From Mycolicibacterium moriokaense (GTDB lineage: Bacteria > Actinomycetota > Actinomycetes > Mycobacteriales > Mycobacteriaceae): a DNA stretch of 64,000 bases. Of the stretch, positions 43,771 to 53,033 are shown piece by piece. The first letter of the stretch is position 1; every line of letters starts with the position of its first letter. The DNA lies in the NCBI RefSeq assembly GCF_010726085.1, contig NZ_AP022560.1:1178001-1242000 (forward strand), in the 5' to 3' direction. Under the pieces are notes generated by a model. That model saw only the letters and a list, made by a program, of their open reading frames with translations, was not told the origin of the DNA and searched no databases. The position numbers were made by a program, and so were the translations under genes.

Positions 43771-46617
43771 TCAGCGCGTCGCCTTCGACGGCCACCAGTT
43801 CGCCTGGCCGACGAGTGAGGCCAGCGCCGGCACCGTGATGGTACGGACCACGAAGGTGTCGATCAGCAGCCCCATCCCGATGATGAAACCGGTCTGCACC
43901 ATCGTGGACAGGGTTCCGAACAGCAGGCCGAACATCGAGCCGGCGAAGATGATCCCTGCCGAGGTGATCACCCCGCCGGTCGAGCGGATGGCCCGGATGA
44001 TGCCCGAGCGGATACCGTTGTGGGATTCCTCGCGGATGCGGGTGATCAGCAACAGATTGTAGTCCGCGCCGACGGCGACGAGGACGATGAAGGCCATCGC
44101 GGGCACGTTCCAGTAGATGTGCTGATGGAGGATGAACTGGAACAGGACAACGCCCAGACCCAATGCCGACAGGTACGAGATCACCACCGAGGCAATGAGA
44201 TACAGCGGTGCGATGAGGGCCCGCAGCAGCGCGACGAGGATGAGGAAGACCACGGTCAGGGTGATGATGACGATCAGGAGGAGGTCGTGGTCGTAGTCGC
44301 TGCGGATGGTGCTGTACATCGGCGTGGTGCCGACCATCGAGATCGTCGCATCCGACAGTGCGGTGTTCGGCTGCGCCGCCCTTGCGGTGTCGAGGATCTG
44401 CGCAACCTGGTCCATCGCCTCGGTGCTGAAGGGATCGAACTTCGACTCGACGACATAACGCGCGGAATGCCCGTCGGGGGAGACGTAAAGCTTCGCGGCA
44501 TTCTTGAAATCGTTGGTCGTCAGCACTCCGGGCGGGATGTACATGCCCGCCATCGACGGTGTCGACGCGCCCTGCTCTATCGAATTGAGCAGGGTGGCGG
44601 CCTGATTCATGCCGACGCCCATCTTCTTGGTCTGCTCGACCAGCGTCTGCACCCCGGTGGCGAGCTGCCTGCTGCCGTCGGCCAGCTGGTTGGCGCCCTG
44701 CTCCATCTGTGTGAGCTTCTGTTGTGCGGCAGCGGGATTGCCCACGCCCGCCGACTGTAGATCGGTAGCCGCCGACTGCAGCAGACCGGCGAGCTGCTCG
44801 ACCTTGGCCAGCACGTCCTGAGCGGGTCCAGCGTTGGTGAGCTGTTGCAGTGCCGCCCTTCCGTTGACGCAGGCGGGGTCGGCGTCGCACTGCGGGCTGT
44901 TGTTCAGCACGTTGAGCATCGCGGTGGCGTTGTCGGCCAGGCCGTTGTTCGCATATGACCGGATGCCCTCGAGGAGTTGGGTGGTCTGTGGGCTGGAGAG
45001 TTGCTGCTGGACCTGATTCAGGGTGTTCGTCATCGCGGTCATCGACGTTGCGGTGGAACGAATCTGGTCGCGAATGCTGCCGAGGGTGTCGGCCAGCTTG
45101 TTGGCCCCGGCGCTCAGCGCATCGAGATCGCTTGTCCTGCTGCTGATCTGCGAGGAGGCATCCGCGAGCTTCGTCCCGACCTGGCCGGCCTGGTAACTGA
45201 TCTTCGTCTGATCCAGCGGCTGCCCCGCCGGGCGGGTGATACCGCGCACCGCTGCGATGTTCGGCAGCTGGGCCACCCGCTGCGCCAGCTGCTCCATGTC
45301 GGCCAGCGACTGCGGATTGCGCAGATCGTGCGGCGACTGGATGTAGATGTACTCCGGCAGCAGTGCACTGGTCGAGAAGTGCGCGGCCATCTCGGAGAAG
45401 CCCTGATTGCTCTCCGCCGATGCGGGCAGCTGCATACGGTCGTTGAAGGTCGGGTGCATCATCACCGCGCACGCGCCCAGCCCGACCAGCACGGCCAGGC
45501 TCACGACGAGGTGCGACTTGGGCCGCCGGACCAGGTTGACGGCCGAGCGTTGCCAGAGTCGACTGGTCAGCGGCGCGCGAGGCGCGATCCATCCCCGACG
45601 ACCGGCCAGCACCAGGACCGCGGGCAGCAATGTGATCGCCGCGAAGAACGCGATCGATATCGAAATCGCCAGCGCCGGACCGACGCTCGTGAATGCGGGC
45701 AGGCGGGTGAAGATCATGCCGAGGAACGTGATCGCCACCGTGGCCGCGGATCCCGCGATCACCTTGCCGATGGACGTCATGGCCTTGGCGACGGCCTCGT
45801 CGGACTCGGTACCGGACCGTAGGTATTCGTGGTACCGGCTGATGAGGAACACCGCGTAGTCGGTGCCCGCGCCGACGATCATCGCCGTCATCAGCACGAC
45901 GGTCATCGCCGTGACATGCAGTCCGACTTGAGTCAACGCGGACACCACACCCTGCGCGGCCGCTACGGAGATACCGATGGTGAGCAGTGGTAGCAGGGCG
46001 GTGACCGGACGTCGGTAGATCACCATCAGGATGACCATGACCAGGATGGCCGTCGCGATCCCGATCAATTGGGTATCGCGGGCGCTGACGATCGACATGT
46101 CGCCGATCACCGCGGCCTCCCCGGTCACGTGCGTCGTCAGATCGGAGCCCGCGGTGGTCTGGGAGATGATCTTGCCGACCCGTTGGTAGGCCTCCGACGA
46201 TTCCGGTGACCCGGCGGGCGCCTTGAGCGTCACCGCCATGTAGAAGGCCTTGTTGTCCTTGCTGACCATCAGCTGACGCAACGCGGGCGTGGTCACGAAA
46301 TCCTCGACCGCTCCGACATCCTCGGTGTCGGCGCGGAGTTTGTCGGCCAGCGTGCGGTAGGTGTCGTTGTCGGCCTGCTGCAGGCCGTGATCGCTGGCCA
46401 TGACGACAACGACGATGTTCTGCTCCGACTCGCCGAAGTCGGCCGCCATGTGCTCGCTGGCCGTCATCGCCTGCGGTGGCAGCACCTGCAGCGTCTGGTT
46501 CGCCACGATCTTCGTCAGCGGCGGGAACGCGATCGACAGCACCACGACGAGCGCCACCCACGCGGCGATCACGAGCCAGGGGACACGCACCACGATGCGG
46601 CCCAAGGTGTTCAGCAC
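43771..46617 (-). CDS. MmpL-family RND lipid transporter
   Basis: 948 aa, typical MmpL size. It starts with GTG (GAGG upstream). The first span is followed by an extracellular porter domain (about 40-190). Two 5-6 span bundles carry the Asp-Tyr proton-relay pairs in VGAGTDYAVFLISRYHEYL (first half, near 255) and VAVGADYNLLLITRIREES (second half, near 855). A large second porter domain (about 400-745) includes Gln/Ala-rich coiled stretches. MmpL proteins export lipids across the inner membrane in mycobacteria. The two upstream genes are acyltransferases, so a complex acylated lipid is the likely cargo. Confidence 0.92.
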   Translation of the reverse strand: MLNTLGRIVVRVPWLVIAAWVALVVVLSIAFPPLTKIVANQTLQVLPPQAMTASEHMAADFGESEQNIVVVVMASDHGLQQADNDTYRTLADKLRADTEDVGAVEDFVTTPALRQLMVSKDNKAFYMAVTLKAPAGSPESSEAYQRVGKIISQTTAGSDLTTHVTGEAAVIGDMSIVSARDTQLIGIATAILVMVILMVIYRRPVTALLPLLTIGISVAAAQGVVSALTQVGLHVTAMTVVLMTAMIVGAGTDYAVFLISRYHEYLRSGTESDEAVAKAMTSIGKVIAGSAATVAITFLGMIFTRLPAFTSVGPALAISISIAFFAAITLLPAVLVLAGRRGWIAPRAPLTSRLWQRSAVNLVRRPKSHLVVSLAVLVGLGACAVMMHPTFNDRMQLPASAESNQGFSEMAAHFSTSALLPEYIYIQSPHDLRNPQSLADMEQLAQRVAQLPNIAAVRGITRPAGQPLDQTKISYQAGQVGTKLADASSQISSRTSDLDALSAGANKLADTLGSIRDQIRSTATSMTAMTNTLNQVQQQLSSPQTTQLLEGIRSYANNGLADNATAMLNVLNNSPQCDADPACVNGRAALQQLTNAGPAQDVLAKVEQLAGLLQSAATDLQSAGVGNPAAAQQKLTQMEQGANQLADGSRQLATGVQTLVEQTKKMGVGMNQAATLLNSIEQGASTPSMAGMYIPPGVLTTNDFKNAAKLYVSPDGHSARYVVESKFDPFSTEAMDQVAQILDTARAAQPNTALSDATISMVGTTPMYSTIRSDYDHDLLLIVIITLTVVFLILVALLRALIAPLYLIASVVISYLSALGLGVVLFQFILHQHIYWNVPAMAFIVLVAVGADYNLLLITRIREESHNGIRSGIIRAIRSTGGVITSAGIIFAGSMFGLLFGTLSTMVQTGFIIGMGLLIDTFVVRTITVPALASLVGQANWWPSKATR

Positions 46618-46630
46618 CCGATACCTCTAT

Positions 46631-48025
46631 CTACGCGGCGAGCACCGTGCGGCGGTTCTCGTCCAGCTGAGAATCCCACTGCATGGTGGCGGTCAGCGAG
46701 AATTCCGCGAGAGTGCGCAAAATTGCGTCGTGCAGCTCCTCGTTGGTGCAGGGGTGTGCCGGGTCGTAGCGCAGGACCGAGACGAAGACCCGCCCGTTGA
46801 CGCGCCCGGAGAGCATCCCCATCAGGCCGCCGGCGCGGTGCATCATCCCCTGTGTCACGCGGGGATACAGCGAGCGCATCGAGAAGGAGTCGGCTTCGGT
46901 GCCGTCCGGGCGATTGGCGGCTGCCGGGACATCACCCAGATTGGACGAGCAGACCGCTTTCGTGCCGCCCGCGGCGACGCTGACCATCCGCCTGATGACC
47001 CGTTTCGGCAGGAAGGGGACGACCGGCAGGAGGGCGAAGCGTTCGTCGGGCGTTTCGTTCGCCCGGATGAGGGCGGCCTTGACGGCGGCGCGGACCTCGC
47101 GGAGATCGGTCGTCACCTTCGACGGATCGACCGTCAGGTCGGCGTTGCCCACCGCGTTGGCGCGGGTGTCGCCGTCGAACCGTTCGTTGATGGGCATCGC
47201 CAAGGTGGCCATCCCATCGCCGGCAGTCACCCGGCCTGCGCGCGCTGCGAATCGCGCGGCCAACCCGGCGAGCAGTGAGTTCGGTGTTCCGCCGAGTGCC
47301 TTGGCGACGGCGTCCCACTGGTCCATGTCGACGAAGACGGTGGCGGCGGGCAGTTCGATCTGCTCGTCCGGGGCCGCGATGGGTGCCGACACGGGCGCGG
47401 AGGCCGCGGAGGTCACGCCCTCCCGACGGGCACGCCGGGCCATCCGCGCCCCGGCGACGATCGCCCGACCGACCGACGGCATGTCGCGCACGGTCTGGCG
47501 GGCGTCCTGGCGCAGCGCACGCCACCGGCGTCGCGATCCGGCGGCCGGCCAGATGATGGAATCGTCACGGCCAGAGGCGGCGTCGGCGATCGCAGTGCTG
47601 AGCCCGACCCCGTCGGCCAGACCGTGGGAGATGATCAGGCTCAGTCCGGTACCGCCGTCGGAGAACGGCAGCACTGCGAGATGCCACGCCGGGCCGTGCT
47701 CGTAGTCCAGTTGAATGGCGGTCTGCTCGCGCAGCCAGTCGCCGAACTCCGCGCGGGTCCGCGCCGCCGCGATCTCGATGGCGGGCGCGTCGTCCGGCGC
47801 CACCCACCGATGACGGCCGAACGGTAACGGTGACCGCTCGACGTGACGGGACAGCCGGCCCCGCAGCAGATGGTGGTGGAAGCGTCGCAACCCGTCCATG
47901 TCGATGGGACGGTTGTACGTCCACACGCACTGCAGCAGGTTGGTCGCGCCCGTGGCACGTTCACCCTGGAACACGACCTGGTCGGCCAGATCGAGCAACG
48001 TGGAAATGTCCTCTTGCTTCTTCAT
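46631..48025 (-). CDS. HxxxDG acyltransferase (condensation/WES-DGAT-like superfamily)
   Basis: 464 aa. The catalytic motif is IISHGLADGVG near 130 (HxxxDG) in the N-terminal half. A second domain has SLLAGLAARFAARAG and MPINERFDGDTRANAVGNA near 280, typical of the chloramphenicol-acetyltransferase-like fold shared by PapA, condensation domains and wax-ester synthases. The donor and acceptor are unknown. The ATG is 2 nt after the papA-type stop; AAGGACG in the papA tail serves as ribosome site. Together with the next gene, two acyltransferases precede the mmpL exporter. Confidence 0.8.
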   Translation of the reverse strand: MKKQEDISTLLDLADQVVFQGERATGATNLLQCVWTYNRPIDMDGLRRFHHHLLRGRLSRHVERSPLPFGRHRWVAPDDAPAIEIAAARTRAEFGDWLREQTAIQLDYEHGPAWHLAVLPFSDGGTGLSLIISHGLADGVGLSTAIADAASGRDDSIIWPAAGSRRRWRALRQDARQTVRDMPSVGRAIVAGARMARRARREGVTSAASAPVSAPIAAPDEQIELPAATVFVDMDQWDAVAKALGGTPNSLLAGLAARFAARAGRVTAGDGMATLAMPINERFDGDTRANAVGNADLTVDPSKVTTDLREVRAAVKAALIRANETPDERFALLPVVPFLPKRVIRRMVSVAAGGTKAVCSSNLGDVPAAANRPDGTEADSFSMRSLYPRVTQGMMHRAGGLMGMLSGRVNGRVFVSVLRYDPAHPCTNEELHDAILRTLAEFSLTATMQWDSQLDENRRTVLAA

Positions 48026-48026
48026 C

Positions 48027-49481
48027 TCAGTTCGTCCTTTCGGTCAGCTGGTGCATGGCGGTCGAATTGGCATGGCGGACAACCTCTTCGATCCAGTCCT
48101 CGGTGGTGATCTTCGCGACGTCGGTGAACGCCTCGGTCAATGCCGCGATATAGCGGTGCACCGAATCTCGTGCGACGGAGTTGTCGGGGAAGGAGACCGT
48201 GACAGTGGTGCGCCCGGCGTGCCGGTTGATCCACATGTTGATCCCGCCGTGCGAAAGGGTGTCGCCGTAGGTACCGAAGTTGGTCCCTTCCCACATCGAC
48301 GCCAACGGGATCTTGCGGAAGTCCAAGAAGGACACCATCATCGTCGGCTTGCTCGGCAGTTTGATGCCCAGTTGGTCGACGGGCGCCACCTCCAACACCC
48401 GGTCCAGGGGCACGTTCGCCAGATTCCGGTTGGAGTCGAACGACTTCTGCGCGGCACGCGCCACGTCGCCGAAGCAGCCGTCGCCGATCGGCACGGTCAC
48501 GGGGAACAGGCCGGCGAACCACCCGACCGACAACGTCTCGCCCGGCAGCCGGGTGTCAGACGGGGTGAAGCCGTGATATGTGGTGTTGCCGGTCAGCCGA
48601 TGCTCGGCCAGCGCCGCGCATGCCATGACGCCACCGGAGAAGCGGGCGCCCACATTGCGGCACGCGGCGTCGAACGCCTCCGTCTGCTCGCCGTTGAGCA
48701 GGTCCACGGTGATGAAGTCACCCTTGTTGTGCGACCAGGTGTCACCCAGCTCCAACGGAAAGCTCGGCCACTCGCCATCGGTGTCCTGGGCGAAGGTGAT
48801 CCAGTCCCGGATCTCCGGTGAGGACAGGTCCATGGCGGCGACCTGCTCGCTCTGCCGAGCGGTGTAGCCGCGGTACCCGCCGACCTCGCTCTGGGCGACC
48901 GGCCTCCCGGCGATCAGGTCCTGATACGCCAGATGGATGTCGAGGAAGATGATGCCCGCCGACATACCGTCGATGTGCAGATGGTCGGCGCTGGCGTAGA
49001 ACGTGAAATGGTCGGGCTTGGCAATGACGCCGAACGTGATGCAGTCCCAATTCAAGGTATCCGGGGTGGATGTCAATGCGTGCTCGCGAATGTCTTCGGC
49101 ACTCATTTCGCCGTAGGAAAAAGGGACGAATTCGATTTGTTCCGGATCGGCGATCGTGCGGCGGAAGATGTTGCCGTTCTCGAACCCGAACGAGCTGTGG
49201 TAGGTGTCGTGACGGCGGACGTGCATGTTGATCGCGGTGGTCATCGCGACGATGTCGCACGTCCCCGGGATATCCCAGGACACCACCATCAGTCGAGGTA
49301 GTTGGCGTCCCAGCGCCCGGCTGTAGAAGGCAGCGCGCAGATGCGACGCCTGCTGGAAGCTCGGGGGCAGCGGATCGCGGTCGGCATTCGCCATGATGTC
49401 GCGCGACGCGTCCGAGGCGGTCCAGGTGGTGACTGGGCCCTGCGCCGGCTGCCATGAATTGATGGGGCCCAGTGCGACCAT
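48027..49481 (-). CDS. PapA-type polyketide/trehalose acyltransferase
   Basis: 484 aa from ATG at 49479-49481 (MVALGPINSW) with AAGGAG 8 nt upstream; an in-frame extension to 49529 is less likely. The catalytic HxxxDG is in DHLHIDGMSAG near 165. The second-domain structural stretch is MVSFLDFRKIPL near 385 (DFG-like). The N-terminus GPINSWQPAQGPVTTW is shared with PapA1/A2/A3 proteins of sulfolipid and polyacyltrehalose synthesis. It likely transfers acyl chains to a trehalose-like acceptor. It leads the papA-acyltransferase-mmpL-hydrolase operon. No pks or fadD is adjacent. Confidence 0.86.
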   Translation of the reverse strand: MVALGPINSWQPAQGPVTTWTASDASRDIMANADRDPLPPSFQQASHLRAAFYSRALGRQLPRLMVVSWDIPGTCDIVAMTTAINMHVRRHDTYHSSFGFENGNIFRRTIADPEQIEFVPFSYGEMSAEDIREHALTSTPDTLNWDCITFGVIAKPDHFTFYASADHLHIDGMSAGIIFLDIHLAYQDLIAGRPVAQSEVGGYRGYTARQSEQVAAMDLSSPEIRDWITFAQDTDGEWPSFPLELGDTWSHNKGDFITVDLLNGEQTEAFDAACRNVGARFSGGVMACAALAEHRLTGNTTYHGFTPSDTRLPGETLSVGWFAGLFPVTVPIGDGCFGDVARAAQKSFDSNRNLANVPLDRVLEVAPVDQLGIKLPSKPTMMVSFLDFRKIPLASMWEGTNFGTYGDTLSHGGINMWINRHAGRTTVTVSFPDNSVARDSVHRYIAALTEAFTDVAKITTEDWIEEVVRHANSTAMHQLTERTN

Positions 49482-49532
49482 TTCGGTAACTCCTTTTGTG
49501 CTCGATGACTTTTCGTCATCCCGTTGCATTTG

Positions 49533-49592
49533 AAGCTACGGAGCCGCGAACCCGATGGCTCGCTTGTGCGCACTAGTCGCGAACTGAGCGAT
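49533..49592 (+). repeat. Intergenic repeat, copy B
   Basis: 60 bp aligning to 26113-26172 with about six mismatches; the shared block includes TTGTGCGCACTAGTCGCGAA. It lies in the divergent region between the papA-type gene and the sensor kinase. Similarity to copy C continues downstream through TTTTGCGCATTCTG (49610-49623). Confidence 0.7.
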
Positions 49593-49640
49593 TTATCGCT
49601 TTTGCGCATTCTGCTCACACGCGAGCCGTACGCTCTGCGC

Positions 49641-51329
49641 ATGCCGTTTCTGCCCCGCTTCGACGTGCGGCTGGCCACCCAGGTGCTGCTGCTGCAAGTC
49701 GCTGTCGTGGTGCTGACGCTCGGCATCGCGGGCGGCCTGCTGGCGTTCCTCAGCCATGAGCGGATCCACTACCAAGTTGGCCAGCGCGCGCTCGACGTCG
49801 CGCGGGTACTTGCGTACGCACCTGCGGTGCGGGCGGATGTCGCGCACTACGACGACGTGGGCTTGCCGCAGGGGCCGGACGCCGTCGACGAACTGGCCAA
49901 CGGGCAGTTGCAGTCCATCGCGTCGGAAGTGCAGAAGCGGACCGACGTGTTATTCGTGGTCATCACCAACAACCACGGGATCAGGCTCGCGCACCCGAAC
50001 CGGGACGAACTCGGTAAGCCGGTGAGCACCGATCCCGACGAGGCGCTTGCGGGACACGAGACGGTGATAGCCCAGTCCGGCACGCTCGGACCGTCGGTGC
50101 GCGCCAAAGTGCCCGTCCTGCGGCCAAGTTCGCAACAGGTGGTCGGTGAGGTCAGCGTTGGTATCTCGACAGCGGCGGTGCACAAGCAGCTGTGGACCGA
50201 TGTCCGGACGGCCGCATTGCTGGTCGGCGTGGCGATGTTGATCGGGGTTGTCGGCTCGTTCCTTCTCGCGAGGCGTTGGCGCGCACTGACATTGGGGCTG
50301 CAACCCGCCGAGCTGGCAGAGATGGTCCGCGGTCAGGCGGCGATCCTGCACGGGATCGGGGAGGGTGTCCTGGCTGCCGACACCTCGTGGAAGACGACCT
50401 TCGTCAACGACGAAGCGTGTCGTCTGCTCGAGATCGACGACGAGCGCGGCCGCCCGATCCAGGAGATCGGTTTGACACCAAGGGTTCTCGATGTGTTCCT
50501 GTCAGCCGATCCGACGCCGACCATCGCCACCGTCGGCGATCGCATCGTCGTGGTGTCCGCTCGGAAGGTGTCGCGTGACGGACGTGAGCTCGGCACCGTG
50601 CTCATGGTGCGGGATCGCACCGACGTCGAATCGCTCACCCGCCAGCTCGACGCGGTGCAGTTGATGAGCACCGCGCTGCGCGCCCAGCGTCACGAATTCG
50701 CCAACCGGTTGCATCTGCTCAACGGTCTGTTGCAGGGCGGCCACGCCGAGGAGGCAGAGCAATACCTCGGGGAACTGCTCGGCTCGGGGCCGCTGGGCTC
50801 GGCGCTGCCCGGCATGGACGCCATCCGGGATCCATTCCTGCAGGCGTTCCTGGCGGCGAAGGCCGCGTCCGCCCGCGAGGCCGGGGTGACGTTGCGAATC
50901 GGCGAGAACACCTGGGTGTCTGGCCGACTCGCGCTGCCCGTCGACGTCACCACGGTGTTGGGCAATCTGATCGACAACGCGATCGATGCCGCGCGCACCG
51001 GCGCCGACGACACGAAGATTGTGGAAGTCGAGCTGCTGCAGGATGGTTCGACGTTGCACATCACCGTCGCGGACAGCGGCGACGGCGTCGCGCCGGACTT
51101 CGTCGAGCATGTGTTCACCGAGGGCGAGTCGACGAAGCCCCAGTCGGGGATTCCCGGGGGCCGCGGGATCGGTATGGCGTTGTCCCGCCAGATCAGCCGT
51201 GCGCTGGGCGGAGACGTGCGACTGTCGAGCACGGGGAACCCCGATGCGGAGTTGCGTGGTGCAGAGTTCATCGCCCGGCTGCCGGGTGTGATGGTCGAGG
51301 AGGAAGCCCAATGGGTGACGCAGAACTGA
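49641..51329 (+). CDS. CitA/DcuS-type sensor histidine kinase
   Basis: 562 aa from ATG 49641. TM1 is at about 15-37 (VLLLQVAVVVLTLGIAGGLL). An extracytoplasmic Cache/PDC-like sensor runs to about 185. TM2 is about 190-212. A cytosolic PAS region (about 225-335) follows. The H-box is RAQRHEFANRLHLLNGLL near 355, the N-box NLIDNAIDAA near 445, G1 ITVADSGDGV and G2 GRGIGMALSRQI near 520. This is the HPK4/5 family that senses di- and tricarboxylates. The 3' end overlaps the response regulator by 19 nt. The stimulus is unknown; no dctA or citM is adjacent. Confidence 0.88.
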   Translation: MPFLPRFDVRLATQVLLLQVAVVVLTLGIAGGLLAFLSHERIHYQVGQRALDVARVLAYAPAVRADVAHYDDVGLPQGPDAVDELANGQLQSIASEVQKRTDVLFVVITNNHGIRLAHPNRDELGKPVSTDPDEALAGHETVIAQSGTLGPSVRAKVPVLRPSSQQVVGEVSVGISTAAVHKQLWTDVRTAALLVGVAMLIGVVGSFLLARRWRALTLGLQPAELAEMVRGQAAILHGIGEGVLAADTSWKTTFVNDEACRLLEIDDERGRPIQEIGLTPRVLDVFLSADPTPTIATVGDRIVVVSARKVSRDGRELGTVLMVRDRTDVESLTRQLDAVQLMSTALRAQRHEFANRLHLLNGLLQGGHAEEAEQYLGELLGSGPLGSALPGMDAIRDPFLQAFLAAKAASAREAGVTLRIGENTWVSGRLALPVDVTTVLGNLIDNAIDAARTGADDTKIVEVELLQDGSTLHITVADSGDGVAPDFVEHVFTEGESTKPQSGIPGGRGIGMALSRQISRALGGDVRLSSTGNPDAELRGAEFIARLPGVMVEEEAQWVTQN

Positions 51330-52009
51330 CGGTGTTGGTGGTCGACGACGACTTCCGTGTCGCCAACCTGCACGCCGGCATCGTCGAGGCGCTGCCCGGC
51401 TTCACCGTGTCCGCCACGGTGAACAGTCTCGCCGCGGCACGGGAGGCCGATCCCGTGGATCTCGCGCTGGTCGACGTCTATCTGCCCGACGGCTCGGGTG
51501 TCGACTTCGTCCGCGAGCTGCGTTGCGACAGTTTCATACTGAGCGCGGCGACCGAGGCCGAGACGATCCGAGCGGCGGTGGCCGCAGGCGCACTGAGCTA
51601 CCTGGTCAAGCCCTTTGTGCCCGCCGATCTCGCCGCCAGGCTGGCCGGCTACGCGCGCTACCGCAAGATTCTGTCCGGCTCGAACCTCAGTGCACAGGAC
51701 GTGGATGCGGCACTCGACGCGCTTCGCCCCCGGGTCGCCGAACAGAAGACGTCGGTCACTGCTACGTCACCCACCAAACAGCTTGTCCTGAAGGCGCTGC
51801 GCGCCGCCGACGGGCCGATGTCGTCGGCGGAGGTGGCCACGGCCATCGGGGTGTCGAGGGCGACCGCGCCGCGCTACCTGGCGACGCTCGCCGCCGCCGG
51901 TGAGGTCAAGACACGGCTGCGCTACGGCACCACCGGGCGTCCGGAACAGGAGTTCATCGCCGCGGAACGGCCTACTCGATCAGGGCAGCCGCGGCCTGCA
52001 GGTGCTTGA
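51311..52009 (+). CDS. CitB/DcuR-type response regulator
   Basis: 232 aa. The receiver domain has VVDDDF near 9, phospho-acceptor Asp in LALVDVYLPDGSG near 55 and Lys in SYLVKPF near 101. The C-terminal HTH is GPMSSAEVATAIGVSRATAP near 175. It is the partner of the kinase at 49641. Targets in this window are not obvious. Its 3' end overlaps the convergent ipdC gene by 38 nt, so the two transcripts run into each other. Confidence 0.9.
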   Translation: MGDAELTVLVVDDDFRVANLHAGIVEALPGFTVSATVNSLAAAREADPVDLALVDVYLPDGSGVDFVRELRCDSFILSAATEAETIRAAVAAGALSYLVKPFVPADLAARLAGYARYRKILSGSNLSAQDVDAALDALRPRVAEQKTSVTATSPTKQLVLKALRAADGPMSSAEVATAIGVSRATAPRYLATLAAAGEVKTRLRYGTTGRPEQEFIAAERPTRSGQPRPAGA

Positions 52010-53033
52010 CCGCATCGTTGACGATGTTGTCGATCAACTCGGCGCACGACGGCAGGTCCTCGAGGATGCCTGCGACCTGACCGGATGCCAGTACGCCCGC
52101 GTCGGTGTTGCCCTCGACGAGTCCCGCCTTCAGCAGCATCGGGGTGTTGGCCGCCATGACGACCTGAGACCAGGTCAGTTCCTTGCCGTGCCGCATCTCC
52201 AAGCCGTCGCGGATCATCGAACGCCACGTCATACCGGACATCTTCTTGAACTTCTGGGCGTTGCGAACCGCCGCGGTGAATCCGCGTACCCGCGAACCGC
52301 TCTCGAGCTTCTCGACGAGTCCGGTACGCAGCACCCGGTGCGGCATGCCGTCGACGCGCGTGGAAACCACGGTGCCGTCCAGTCCGGCCTCGAGATACCG
52401 CCGCTTCACCGCGTCGGGGACCGTGGAGTCCGAGGTCAGCAGGAACCGGGTGCCCATCGCGACGCCGGCCGCACCGTACGACAGCGCCGCCGCGAGCCCG
52501 CGACCGTCGAAGAAGCCGCCCGCCGCCACAACAGGTATGTCGACGGCGTCCAGCACCGACGGCAACAACAGCGTCGTCGCGATCGGACCGGTGTGGCCGC
52601 CGCCCTCGCCGCCCTGGACGATCACCGCGTCGGCGCCCCAGCCGGCGACCTTCTTGGCGTGCTTGGCCAGGCCGACCGATGGAATCACCACCACGCCCGC
52701 GTCTTTGAGTTTGGCGATCAGATCGGGTTTGGGTGCCAGCGCGAACGACGCCACCTTGACTTCCTCGCGGATCAACAGGTCGATGCGCTCGTTCGCGTCA
52801 CCGGCGTCGGCCCGGATGTTGATGCCGAACGGTTTGGCGGTGGCGGCCTTCACCTTTGTGACGGCCGTCGCCAGCTCGTCGAGCGTCATCGTCGCCGACG
52901 CGAGGATGCCGAGACCGCCGGCATTCGAGGTCGCGGCCACCAGGCGCGCACCCGCCACCCAGCCCATCCCGGTCTGCACCACCGGATGCTCGATGCCGAC
53001 CAGTTCGGTCAGCGGCGTGCGGATCTTACTCAC
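51972..53033 (-). CDS. ipdC: Nitronate-monooxygenase-fold oxidoreductase IpdC
   Basis: 353 aa TIM-barrel flavoprotein. HPVVQTGMGWVAGARLVAA near 16 is the FMN-binding N-terminus of the NMO/2-nitropropane dioxygenase family. VQGGEGGGHTGP near 180 and VAAGGFFDGRGLAAALS near 215 follow. In M. tuberculosis Rv3553 (IpdC) acts as an oxidoreductase in HIP degradation. It is last in the echA20-ipdA-ipdB-ipdC operon; its ATG overlaps the ipdB stop by 4 nt. Confidence 0.89.
   Translation of the reverse strand: MSKIRTPLTELVGIEHPVVQTGMGWVAGARLVAATSNAGGLGILASATMTLDELATAVTKVKAATAKPFGINIRADAGDANERIDLLIREEVKVASFALAPKPDLIAKLKDAGVVVIPSVGLAKHAKKVAGWGADAVIVQGGEGGGHTGPIATTLLLPSVLDAVDIPVVAAGGFFDGRGLAAALSYGAAGVAMGTRFLLTSDSTVPDAVKRRYLEAGLDGTVVSTRVDGMPHRVLRTGLVEKLESGSRVRGFTAAVRNAQKFKKMSGMTWRSMIRDGLEMRHGKELTWSQVVMAANTPMLLKAGLVEGNTDAGVLASGQVAGILEDLPSCAELIDNIVNDAVKHLQAAAALIE

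Noticed and set aside
43733..46561. 942-codon open frame on the same strand as mmpL in another frame
   Set aside because: Composition is Arg/Gly/Asp-rich and unlike any protein; the overlapping frame has complete MmpL membrane and Asp-Tyr motifs.
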